Source: JACVRW01 sp034664085
Lineage (GTDB): Bacteria > Actinomycetota > Thermoleophilia > Solirubrobacterales > Thermoleophilaceae
Length of the DNA: 64,000 nucleotides
Direction of reading: 5' to 3'
Assembly: GCA_034664085.1 (NCBI GenBank)
Contig: JAXDII010000098.1
Span: 1 to 64,000 of the forward strand
Shown: in pieces, positions 7,149-16,109 of the stretch
How the letters are laid out: every line of letters starts with the position of its first letter
Position numbering within the stretch: the stretch's first letter is position 1
The notes under the pieces: model-generated
Told to the model about the DNA's origin: nothing
The model's database searches: none
What the model saw: the letters and a program-made list of their open reading frames with translations, nothing else
Program-made: the position numbers and the translations under genes

Positions 7149-7895
7149 GTGAATCACCCGACTCCATACCCGCGCTGCATCTTCTGCGGAGCGAAAGCCA
7201 ACAGCCGCGAACACGCCATCCCCCACTGGATCAGCAAGCGATTGGGAGTGAAGGACTTTTTGCCAGCCGACACGGCCTTTGTCGGGGGGCGGCTTCAACG
7301 GCGCAAGCAGCCAATCTCATTCGCGAGCTACAGGGCGCACACCCTCTGCCGCCCCTGCAACAAGCACTTCAAGCACCTAGAGGACGACGTGATCGACCTC
7401 CTCGTTCCGATGGCACGGGGACGAGTCGTCAGCCTCGGCTATGACAGCCAAGCACTACTGGCGCTCTGGGCGAGCAAGACTGCCGCCACCGTCATCGCCA
7501 CCACTGCGCCTGAGCTGCGTGAGGTCATGCCGATGGACCATCGACGTTCCATCCGAGTAGACGGTCGTCCGAGTGAGGAAATCTTCGTCGGCTACTTCCC
7601 ATGGCGGGGCAGCCCCATCGTGAGCGCCGGGCAGGGGGTCCTCATGCGCAATATGGACCCAGCGACGCGGCACGAAATGTATGGCGCGATCCTGACCTTC
7701 AAGCAGCTTGGCTTTTACGTGCTCGGCTTCATCGACGAATTGCGGGCGGGGACCACCATCGACGGCAACCGACCGCCGATGATCCAGTTCTGGCCCAACA
7801 GCCAAGGCCTCGTCCACTGGCCCCCTGAAGGGCCTGCGGTCACGAACACCAACACTCGTGATCTGCTGGCCTTCGTCCCCCTGAAACGGGCCTAG
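7149..7895 (+). CDS. HNH-endonuclease-like protein, IS passenger
   Basis: 248 aa, GTG start. The N-terminus has the arrangement of a zinc-stabilised HNH fold: CIFC (C10, C13), then SREHAIPHWISKRL (E21, H22, H26) and HTLCRPCNKHF (C67, C70, N71). The remaining 170 residues are not recognised. HNH nucleases are known passengers of IS1595-type elements. It could nick DNA to help spread the element, or act as defence or a toxin. Catalysis is inferred from the motif only. Confidence 0.7.
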   Translation: MNHPTPYPRCIFCGAKANSREHAIPHWISKRLGVKDFLPADTAFVGGRLQRRKQPISFASYRAHTLCRPCNKHFKHLEDDVIDLLVPMARGRVVSLGYDSQALLALWASKTAATVIATTAPELREVMPMDHRRSIRVDGRPSEEIFVGYFPWRGSPIVSAGQGVLMRNMDPATRHEMYGAILTFKQLGFYVLGFIDELRAGTTIDGNRPPMIQFWPNSQGLVHWPPEGPAVTNTNTRDLLAFVPLKRA

Positions 7896-7949
7896 AAACC
7901 AGCGCCAAATGCGGCGGTAGAGCGCCCCCTTGCCATGCTGCTCAGATGC

Positions 7950-7974
7950 TACATACCTTGGTGACACAAGTGTG
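7950..7974 (-). repeat. Right terminal inverted repeat of the IS1595-type element
   Basis: Reverse complement begins CACACTTGTGTCACC and ends AAGGTATGTA. It is followed directly by the second target copy AGATCGAT (7975-7982). Confidence 0.88.
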
Positions 7975-7986
7975 AGATCGATCACA
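7971..7986. promoter_or_regulatory. Consensus CRP/GlxR-type operator, right copy
   Basis: Second TGTGA-GATCGA-TCACA, identical to the left copy; 19 bases are identical at both junctions (5333-5351 and 7969-7987). Here the left half is the end of the IS and the rest is host DNA. It abuts the sigma-factor terminator and has no promoter to control that I can see. Confidence 0.55.
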
Positions 7987-7990
7987 CAAA

Positions 7991-8033
7991 CAGAAAAGGC
8001 GGCGCGCCCCACCCCCCGTGGGACGCGCCGCCT
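7991..8033 (-). terminator. Rho-independent terminator of the sigma factor gene
   Basis: A 10-bp stem (7997-8006 with 8024-8033, AGGCGGCGCG/CGCGCCGCCT) is extended by an inner CCCAC/GTGGG pairing and followed on the minus strand by TTTTCTGTTTG. It lies 18 bases past the sigma-factor stop. Confidence 0.8.
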
Positions 8034-8050
8034 GCCCGCCCAGAGGAGCT

Positions 8051-8926
8051 CTAAGCGACGTCGCGCAGGCCCTGCGCCTCGGCGAGCGTGGAGAGCTTGC
8101 GCAGCGCGGCCTCCTCGACCTGGCGCGTCCGCTCGCGGGTGAGGCCGAACAGCTTGGCCACCTGGTCCAGCGTCCGCGGCTGCTCGCCGCCGAGGCCGTA
8201 GCGCAGCTCGACGATGCGGCGGTCGCGGTAGGAGAGGTGCTCGAGCACCTCGGACAGGCGCTCGTGCATGAGCGACTCGACGGCGGCGTCGTAAGGGCTC
8301 TGAGTCGACTCGTCCGGGATCAGGTCGCCGAACTGGGCCGAATCGCCGTCATCGCCGACCGGCTTGTCGAGCGAGACGAGCTGCTGGGCGGCGCGCATGA
8401 TCACGTCGGCCTCGACCGGGTCGACCCCGGCCAGCTCGGCGATCTCCTCGATCGTGGGATCGCGGTCGCCCTGGGCCTCGAGCTTGCGCTGGGCGCCGTC
8501 GAGCTTCTTCAGCACGTTGTCGATGTGGATCGGGATGCGGATGGTGCGGCCCTTGTCGGCGATCGCGCGCGAGATCGCCTGGCGGATCCACCAGGTGGCG
8601 TAGGTGGAGAACTTCCAGCCCTTGCGCCAGTCGAACTTCTCGACGGCGCGCACCAGGCCGATCGTGCCCTCCTGGATCAGGTCCAGGAACGGCAGGCCCT
8701 GGTTGCGGTAGCGCTTGGCGATCGAGACCACGAGGCGCAGGTTCGCGCGCATCATGTGGTCCTTGGCCCCCATGTCGCCGCGCTCGATGCGCTTTGACAG
8801 CTCGACCTCCTCCTCGCGGGTCAGCAGCGGGGTTGCCGCGATGCCGTCGAGGAACTGCTGCAGGGAATCGAGCGTCGGATCTGGTGCAGGCTGGGGGGTC
8901 AGCGTTTCCGTTGTCACGGCCGCCAA
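8051..8926 (-). CDS. Principal-type RNA polymerase sigma-70 factor
   Basis: Promoter-recognition subunit of RNA polymerase. 291 aa with region 1.2 (LTREEEVELSKRIERGD), region 2 (ANLRLVVSIAKRYRNQGLPF, then DLIQEGTIGLVRAVEKFDW and KFSTYATWWIRQAI), region 3 (TIRIPIHIDNVLKKL) and region 4 with the -35-binding HTH (RTLDQVAKLFGLTRERTRQ). No long acidic region 1.1, so it may be a short housekeeping factor or a group 2 factor. TTG start at 8926; GTG at 8917 is equally possible. Intact terminator downstream. Confidence 0.95.
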   Translation of the reverse strand: MAAVTTETLTPQPAPDPTLDSLQQFLDGIAATPLLTREEEVELSKRIERGDMGAKDHMMRANLRLVVSIAKRYRNQGLPFLDLIQEGTIGLVRAVEKFDWRKGWKFSTYATWWIRQAISRAIADKGRTIRIPIHIDNVLKKLDGAQRKLEAQGDRDPTIEEIAELAGVDPVEADVIMRAAQQLVSLDKPVGDDGDSAQFGDLIPDESTQSPYDAAVESLMHERLSEVLEHLSYRDRRIVELRYGLGGEQPRTLDQVAKLFGLTRERTRQVEEAALRKLSTLAEAQGLRDVA

Positions 8927-9008
8927 GCTACGACGGTGTCCTAAGGACCAGCTAAATCCTCAGAAAAACCCGTATGACCGAACCAGCACGAGGCGCCCTG
9001 GGTGCGGG

Positions 9009-10820
<1,812 letters not shown>

Positions 10821-10870
10821 TGGGATCGACCATCTGAGTATGGCGATCGGTCAGACTGCTGAACGGACTC

Positions 10871-11272
10871 GTGGTGAGCAGTGACATCGACGTGGTGAAG
10901 GCGATCTTCGCGGCCTTCGGCGAGCGCGACGTGGAGGGGGTGCTTGCGCACGCCGGGCCCGACATCGTCTTCAACCCGGTGACCGGCAACTACGCCGGCC
11001 GCACCGAGCCGTACATCGGGCACGACGGCCTCCGCCAGTACTTCCGCGACGTCGCGGCCGTCTGGGACGAGCTGCGGCTGGTGCCGATGGACTTCCGCCA
11101 GAGCGGCGAGACGATCCTCGTGACCGGCAAGGTCAGCGCCCGCTCCCCCGCCCGCATCGTGGCCGGCTCGACCGGCTGGGTCTGGCGCGTGCAGGGCGGC
11201 AAGGTCGTCTACATCGGCGTCTACGAGTCCGCGGCCGACGCGATGGCGGCCTTCGAGGGCCGCGGCGCGTAG
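10871..11272 (+). CDS. SnoaL/NTF2-like fold protein
   Basis: 133 aa with the cone-shaped NTF2-like pattern: an N-terminal helix (VVKAIFAAFGERDVEGVLAH), a strand (DIVFNPVTG), GHDGLRQYFRDVAAVWDE and a C-terminal strand pair ending in an AAFEGRGA tail. Such proteins include polyketide cyclases, isomerases and unknowns, and no catalytic set is diagnostic here. GTG at 10871; GTG at 10874 would also serve. Substrate unknown. Confidence 0.8.
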   Translation: MVSSDIDVVKAIFAAFGERDVEGVLAHAGPDIVFNPVTGNYAGRTEPYIGHDGLRQYFRDVAAVWDELRLVPMDFRQSGETILVTGKVSARSPARIVAGSTGWVWRVQGGKVVYIGVYESAADAMAAFEGRGA

Positions 11273-11331
11273 TTCGCGTAGTCGTTACACAAGTCGCACA
11301 CAGGGCGCATTTCCCGCGGCACCATCGGGGG

Positions 11332-12276
11332 GTGGTCGCCCAACCGCGCGCATATGACACCTCTGGGCGCCCACCCTCCCCTGATGCCGCCGTTGCGCGG
11401 CTGGCTGGCCGCCAGCATGGCGTGGTTTCGAGGGCGCAGCTCGCCGCGCTCGGCATCACGAAGGATTCCGTGCGGCGCCGGGTGGAGCGCGGGCGGCTGG
11501 TCCGGCTCCACGAAGGCGTCTTTGCCGTCGGGCACGCCGCGCTGACGCTCGACGCGCGCCGCCTCGCGGCCGTGCTGGCGTACGGCCGCGAGGCGCTCCT
11601 GAGCCACCGGGCCGCGGCGGAGCTCTGGGGACTGCTGCCGTCTTCGCCGCAGTTCGAGGTGACCGTGCCGCACGCGCGGAGGTCGCGCGAAGGCATCGTG
11701 GCGCACCGCTCCCGCACCATCGGCGGCCCCGACCGCGCCGTCGTCCGCGCGATCCCGGTGACGAGCGTCGCCCGCACGCTGGTCGACCTCGCCGACGTCC
11801 TAGACGAACGGCGGCTGGCCAAGGCGGTGCACCAGGCGGAGGTGCTGCGGATCTTCGACCTGCGGGCGCTAGAAGAGGCGCTCGTCCGCGTGCCGGGCCG
11901 GAGAGGGCGGCATCGGCTGGGCCAGGCCCTGGCCGCCTACAAGCCCGAGCCGCGCTTCACCCGCAGCCGCGCGGAGCGCCGGCTGCTCTCGGTGTGCAGG
12001 CGCCATGGCCTCCCCGCGCCGCAAACGAACCTGTGGATCGGCGAGCACGAGGTCGACGCCTACTGGGCCGACGCGCGGGTTGCGCTGGAGGTCGACGGCG
12101 CCGAGACGCACGACACGCGCCGCGCCTTCCACGAGGACCGTCGCCGTGACCGGTTCCTGGCGACCGAGGGGATCCAGGTCGTTCGCGTGACCTGGCGCGA
12201 TCTGGATGACGGGGCAGGCCTGGCGCGCGACCTGGAAGCGATCCTTCAGGGCCGGCGCCGCGCCCGCAGCAGGTAG
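11332..12276 (+). CDS. AbiEi-like N-terminal domain fused to DUF559 (Vsr-like) domain
   Basis: 314 aa. Residues about 17-65 (DAAVARLAGRQHGVVSRAQL, then ITKDSVRRRVERGRLVRLHEGVF in part) match the winged-helix domain of AbiEi-type antitoxins; the middle is the AbiEi_4-like region. The C-terminus (about 215-305) is DUF559, a PD-(D/E)XK-type fold related to Vsr endonuclease: EHEVDAYWADARVALEVDG, then FHEDRRRDRFLATEGIQVVR. No toxin partner is adjacent. Its 3' end overlaps the convergent ferritin-like gene by 31 bases. Whether it cuts DNA or acts as a regulator is unknown. Confidence 0.85.
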   Translation: MVAQPRAYDTSGRPPSPDAAVARLAGRQHGVVSRAQLAALGITKDSVRRRVERGRLVRLHEGVFAVGHAALTLDARRLAAVLAYGREALLSHRAAAELWGLLPSSPQFEVTVPHARRSREGIVAHRSRTIGGPDRAVVRAIPVTSVARTLVDLADVLDERRLAKAVHQAEVLRIFDLRALEEALVRVPGRRGRHRLGQALAAYKPEPRFTRSRAERRLLSVCRRHGLPAPQTNLWIGEHEVDAYWADARVALEVDGAETHDTRRAFHEDRRRDRFLATEGIQVVRVTWRDLDDGAGLARDLEAILQGRRRARSR

Positions 12277-12683
12277 TCCACCTGCTCCTGCTTGCGCATG
12301 ATCATGTGCTCCAGCCGGTGCTCGACCGCCTCGGAAGCCGCCTCGCGGCCGGTCGGCTCGATCGCCGCCTGGAGCGCCTCGAGCGCCTCGCCCTCGTCGT
12401 CGATCAGGCGGTCGAGCGCCTTGGCGGGGTCCGCGTTGAAGCTGATCGGCGCGACGTCCGTGGTCGGCTCGCCGCCGAGCGCGGCGATCTTCTCGATCAG
12501 CCGCGTGGCGTCCTCCAGCTCGGAGATCGCGTGCTTTCGCATCTTGTCCGCGTGGGCCTGGTACTCCAGCCCGATCACGCTGCCGGCCACCAGCGAGTAC
12601 TGGAGCACCGAGCGGTGCTGCAGCTGGAGCGCTCGGTTGAGGCACTCGATCTGCTCCTCGACATCCATCGTCTCCTCGGGCAT
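12246..12683 (-). CDS. Ferritin-like (bacterioferritin-type) four-helix protein
   Basis: 145 aa, ATG start. Helix patterns with conserved carboxylate and His positions (QIECLNRALQLQHRSVLQY, YQAHADKMRKHAISELEDA, EGEALEALQAAIE, EHRLEHMIMRKQEQVDYL) fit a ferritin-like diiron bundle; ISELEDA and EHMIMRKQEQ carry E-x-x-H-like metal ligands. It may store iron or handle peroxide. It does not closely match classical Bfr, so no gene symbol is given. Convergent 31-base overlap with the DUF559 gene. Confidence 0.8.
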   Translation of the reverse strand: MPEETMDVEEQIECLNRALQLQHRSVLQYSLVAGSVIGLEYQAHADKMRKHAISELEDATRLIEKIAALGGEPTTDVAPISFNADPAKALDRLIDDEGEALEALQAAIEPTGREAASEAVEHRLEHMIMRKQEQVDYLLRARRRP

Positions 12684-12693
12684 GGGGACGCTC

Positions 12694-14295
12694 TTACCCG
12701 TCAGAACGGCCGCGACTAACGAGCAGGCGCCAGATCTGCCGCGCCTCCGGGACCCGCAGGACCCAGACCGCCGCCGCGTAGGCGGCGAAGCCGGCGGCGA
12801 TCGCGCCCAGCACCGACACGATCTGGCCGACCAGGCCGCGACCGAACGCGTCGTCGAGGCCGTGCCAGGCCGCGTAGGAGACGGCGCCCAGCAGCGCGGC
12901 CGCGGCCAGCATGCGCACCGCCGCGGACGCCATGCGCGCGCCCTCGATCCCGCCCAGGTCCTTGCGCAGGATCCAGCCCTGCGCCACGCACATCGCGACC
13001 GTGCCGACCACGGTGCCGATCACGATTCCCGCGATCTCGAAGGGCCCGTACAGAGCCGCCGCCAGCGCCGCGTTCACGACCAGGTTGAGCCCCGCCAGGG
13101 CGGTCGTGGCCCACGGCCGCTGCAGGCTGAAGAACGTGCGCGAGAACAGCAGGCTGACGCCCTGGAACGGCAGCGAGATCGACCACCACAGCATCGCCGT
13201 GGAGGTCAGCTCGGTGGCCTGTGCGTCGAAGACGCCACGCTCGTAGACAAGCCGCGTGATCGGCTCCGCCAGCACCGCCATGATCACCGCGCTCGGGATC
13301 AGCAGCAGGCAGACCTGGCGCACCCCGTTGGCCATCGTGCGGCGCAGATCGTCGCGAGCGCCGCGCGCCGCGAAGCGCGACAGCGTCGGGAACAGGATCG
13401 TGGCTATCGAGATCGAGAAGAGGCCCTGCGGGAGCTGGTAGATGCGGAACGCCTTGTCGATCGCCGCCGGCGCCTCGTCGGAGACGAGCGTGCCGAACAC
13501 CGAGTTGATCAGCAGGCTGAGGTTGATCAGGCCGAGCGCGATCGTCACCGGCAGCATCAGCTTGAGCACGCGCCGGACGCGCTTGTCGCGCCAGTCGAGC
13601 CGCAGGGTCAGGGTGCCGCCGCGCCCCCGCAGCCACGGCAGCGGCAGCACGAACTGCACCACCGTGCCCGCCAGGATGCCGATTGCATAGGCGTAGATCT
13701 CGTCGCCGTCGGGCAGCACCGGCACCAGGCCGACGAGCGCGGCGATGATCACCAGGTTCCACGCCACCGGGGCGAGCGCGGGGACGGCGAAGTGCTCGAA
13801 CGAGTTGAGCATCCCGACCACAAGGCCCGACAGCGCGAGCAGGACCACGATCGGGAACATCAGGCGCGAGAGCTGGACCGTGAGCTCCTTGAGCGCGGGC
13901 TGGTCGTCGAAGCCGGGAGCGAACAGGCCCATCAGCGGCTCGGCGAACAGGATGAACAGGGCCGTGACGGCCCCTAGCACCAGGCAGATCAGGAAGAACA
14001 GGCTCGAGGCGACCCGGAACGCCTCCTTGCGCTCCCCCTTCTCCAGCAGCTCGGTGAAGATGGGCACGAACGCGCCCTGCAGGGCCGAATCAGCGAATAG
14101 TGCGCGGATCAGGTTGGGGACCTGGAAGGCGATCGTGAACGCCGACATCGCCCCGGTCACGCCGAAGTAGCGCGCGGCGACGACCTCCCTGGCCAGCCCG
14201 AGCAGGCGGGACAGGCCGGTGGCGAACGAGAAGAAGGCGGTGTTGCGGGCGAGCCGGCCAGCGTGGCCGCGCCGGTCCGGGGCGTCGGTCGCCAC
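12694..14295 (-). CDS. murJ: Lipid II flippase MurJ (MviN)
   Basis: Membrane transporter of the MOP superfamily that flips lipid II across the membrane for peptidoglycan synthesis. 533 aa with 14 expected helices; characteristic N-terminal segments are FFSFATGLSRLLGLAREVV and FQVPNLIRALFADSALQGAF (first loop with conserved Arg and Asp), with QLPQGLFSISIATILFPTLS in the middle. GTG start at 14295. Divergent from rpsT with 55 bases between starts. No pseudokinase or C-terminal extension of the mycobacterial type. Confidence 0.96.
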   Translation of the reverse strand: MATDAPDRRGHAGRLARNTAFFSFATGLSRLLGLAREVVAARYFGVTGAMSAFTIAFQVPNLIRALFADSALQGAFVPIFTELLEKGERKEAFRVASSLFFLICLVLGAVTALFILFAEPLMGLFAPGFDDQPALKELTVQLSRLMFPIVVLLALSGLVVGMLNSFEHFAVPALAPVAWNLVIIAALVGLVPVLPDGDEIYAYAIGILAGTVVQFVLPLPWLRGRGGTLTLRLDWRDKRVRRVLKLMLPVTIALGLINLSLLINSVFGTLVSDEAPAAIDKAFRIYQLPQGLFSISIATILFPTLSRFAARGARDDLRRTMANGVRQVCLLLIPSAVIMAVLAEPITRLVYERGVFDAQATELTSTAMLWWSISLPFQGVSLLFSRTFFSLQRPWATTALAGLNLVVNAALAAALYGPFEIAGIVIGTVVGTVAMCVAQGWILRKDLGGIEGARMASAAVRMLAAAALLGAVSYAAWHGLDDAFGRGLVGQIVSVLGAIAAGFAAYAAAVWVLRVPEARQIWRLLVSRGRSDG

Positions 14296-14312
14296 GCGCT
14301 ACACTTGGCCTC

Positions 14313-14339
14313 CGCCGCGCCGGGATTTCGGGCGCGGCG
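14313..14339 (+). promoter_or_regulatory. Leader hairpin before rpsT
   Basis: Perfect 9-bp stem (14313-14321 CGCCGCGCC with 14331-14339 GGCGCGGCG) around a 9-base loop, ending 11 bases before the rpsT ATG. No T-run follows and no clear ribosome binding site lies between stem and ATG. A TACACT -10-like box sits at 14300-14305. A role in S20 autoregulation is possible but unproven. Confidence 0.5.
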
Positions 14340-14350
14340 TCGGTGCGTAT

Positions 14351-14614
14351 ATGGCCAACATCCCTTCACAAGAAAAGCGGATCCACCGGGCGGAGCGCGA
14401 GCGGCTCGAAAACCGCAGCCGCACTTCGCAGGTCAAGACGTGGTTCCGCCGCCTCGAGACCGCGGTCGAGGGGAACGACGCCTCGACCGCCGATCAGGAG
14501 TACCGCAGCCTGATCTCGCGCATCGACAGGGCCGTGAAGTCGGGCGCGCTGCACCGCAACAACGGTGCGCGCAAGAAGGCCCGCGCCGCCCGCATCCGCT
14601 CGCGCATCTCGTAG
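14351..14614 (+). CDS. rpsT: 30S ribosomal protein S20
   Basis: Binds 16S rRNA in the small subunit. 87 aa, typical length, beginning MANIPSQEKRIHRAERERLE and ending NNGARKKARAARIRSRIS. The ATG at 14351 is fixed by the conserved MANI start; longer in-frame extensions upstream lie in the murJ promoter region and are not supported. The stop is followed immediately by the stop of the convergent GNAT gene (TAGCTAG). Confidence 0.97.
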   Translation: MANIPSQEKRIHRAERERLENRSRTSQVKTWFRRLETAVEGNDASTADQEYRSLISRIDRAVKSGALHRNNGARKKARAARIRSRIS

Positions 14615-15100
14615 CTAGAGCAGGCGCTCTACCACCAGCACGTCGCGCCAGTGGCCGTCGAGGCTGCCGTGACGCCGATGCAGCCCGACGTCGCGCCAGC
14701 CGCAGCTGCGCATCAGCGCGGCGCTCGCAACGTTGTCGGTGAACAGCTTGCCGACCAGCTTCCAGTAGCCCAGTTCGCGGGCTCGTTCCTGGGCCGCCTC
14801 CAGCAGGCGGCGGCCGATCCCGCGCCCGCGCGCGGCGCCGTCGACGTAGACCGAGACCTCCCCCACGCCGGCGTAGGCAGCGCGGTGGCTGTAGGCGAGA
14901 ATGCGCGCCCAGCCCAGCACGCGCCCATCCTCCTCGGCGACCAGCAGCGGCAGGCGCTCGCCCGCGGCCAGCCACACAGCGATGTCGTCGCGCGTACGCA
15001 GCGCGGTCTCGAACGTGGCGTTGCGCTCGCGGATGCCCTGGTTGTAGACGTCGGCGACGGCATCGGCGTCGTCCGCCGTTGCGAGGCGAATGGCGAGCAC
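14615..15100 (-). CDS. GNAT acetyltransferase, phosphinothricin acetyltransferase-like
   Basis: 161 aa, GTG start at 15100, 7 bases after the holA stop. Acetyl-CoA-binding motif A is clear (VSVYVDGAARGRGIGRRLLE), followed by ALMRSCGWRDVGLHRRHGSL and a C-terminal WRDVLVVERLL, as in the Pat/Bar subfamily. Family members acetylate phosphinothricin, methionine derivatives or other small amines; the actual substrate is unknown. Probably co-transcribed with holA. Confidence 0.9.
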   Translation of the reverse strand: MLAIRLATADDADAVADVYNQGIRERNATFETALRTRDDIAVWLAAGERLPLLVAEEDGRVLGWARILAYSHRAAYAGVGEVSVYVDGAARGRGIGRRLLEAAQERARELGYWKLVGKLFTDNVASAALMRSCGWRDVGLHRRHGSLDGHWRDVLVVERLL

Positions 15101-15107
15101 GGCCGGC

Positions 15108-16070
15108 TCAGCCCGCGGCGCGCGCGAGCGCGAGCGAGAAGGCGGTGTCCTCGTCGAGCTGGACGTCGCCGCCGCCGCGCATCTCGATCTCGAGATCGGC
15201 GAAGACGCAGATCGCCCGCTCCAGGGCGGCGCGGTCGGCCTTGCGCGCACGCGCGACGGTCTTCTTCACCAGCCACGGGGGCGCCCTGAGCGCCTCGCCG
15301 ACCTTGCCCTCGGGCACGCCGTCGTCGAGCAGCGCCGCGACCCGGTGCACCTCGCGCAGCCGGCGCACCACCGGGAAGATCAGCCGCCCCGGCCGCTCGC
15401 CGTGCGACTCGAGCTGCTCGGCCAGCGCCAGCGTGGCGCGCAGGTCGCCCGCCACGAGGGCGTCGGCCAGGTCGTATGCCTGCGGCGAGGTGTCGCGCGC
15501 CGCCATCTGCTCGACGTCGGCCGTGGTCGCGCTCGTCCTTGGGTGCAGCGCGACGGCCAGCTTCTCCAGCTCGCGCGAGAGGCGCTGCTGGCTCGTCCCC
15601 ACCAGGCCGACGAGTTCCTTGGCAGCCTCCTGGTCGACCTGCAGGCCGAGCTCCCGACCGCGCTCGACCACCCACTTGGGCAGCTCCCAGGGCTTCGGCG
15701 CCGGGTAGTCCCGCACCTCGCCGCCGGCCTTCTCGATCGCCTTCGACAGTTGCTTGAGCGCCTTGCCGCGGGCGATCGCCACCAGCACCGTGTCAGGCGG
15801 CATGTCGCCCAGGATCGACTCCAGCGGCTCCAGCTGCGCGGCCTTCCAAGCCCCGACGTCGTCGACAAGCACGTAGCGGGTGCCGGGGTCGAACGTGAGC
15901 GCCGCCAGCGCGGCGACCACCTCCCCCGGGTCGCTCGTGCGCGCGTCGAAGCGCTCGAGGCCACCGGGTCCGCGCTCCTCCTCGGCGCGGTGGCGCACGC
16001 GGGCGCGCCAGGCGTCGATCTTGGCGTCGTCGTCGCCGCAGATGAGGTAGGCGGGCTTCAGGGCGGCCAC
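15108..16070 (-). CDS. holA: DNA polymerase III delta subunit
   Basis: Clamp-loader subunit that opens the beta clamp. 320 aa, GTG start. Typical delta features: N-terminal PAYLICGDDDAKIDAWRARV, DVGAWKAAQLEPLES, the AAA-like core without a functional P-loop, and the C-terminal helical LARAAG end. It follows comEC with a 39-base gap. comEA-comEC-holA is a common bacterial order, which supports the call. Confidence 0.95.
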   Translation of the reverse strand: MAALKPAYLICGDDDAKIDAWRARVRHRAEEERGPGGLERFDARTSDPGEVVAALAALTFDPGTRYVLVDDVGAWKAAQLEPLESILGDMPPDTVLVAIARGKALKQLSKAIEKAGGEVRDYPAPKPWELPKWVVERGRELGLQVDQEAAKELVGLVGTSQQRLSRELEKLAVALHPRTSATTADVEQMAARDTSPQAYDLADALVAGDLRATLALAEQLESHGERPGRLIFPVVRRLREVHRVAALLDDGVPEGKVGEALRAPPWLVKKTVARARKADRAALERAICVFADLEIEMRGGGDVQLDEDTAFSLALARAAG

Positions 16071-16109
16071 GGCTGGGCAGTCTAGGCGCGCGGGCGGCTC
16101 GTCCGAGGG

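Larger units (their letters stand above)
5347..7974 (+). mobile_element. IS1595-family element with passenger genes, 2628 bp
   Basis: The boundaries come from three agreeing signals. The 25-bp inverted ends (5347-5371 and 7950-7974) match at 22 of 25 positions. An 8-bp direct repeat AGATCGAT (5339-5346 and 7975-7982) is the expected duplication length for IS1595. An IS1595-type transposase begins just inside the left end. The interior is visibly less GC-rich than the flanks. Besides the transposase it carries a zinc-ribbon gene, two small membrane-protein genes, a 58-aa basic protein gene and an HNH-like gene, so it belongs with the cargo-carrying IS1595 relatives. Removing it with one repeat copy rejoins TGTG-AGATCGAT-CACA, a consensus CRP site. 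Confidence 0.9.

Noticed and set aside
8938..8948. GTCCTAAGGAC palindrome before the sigma factor as an operator
   Set aside because: Only 11 bases, and neither promoter hexamers nor a repeat of it elsewhere support a function.
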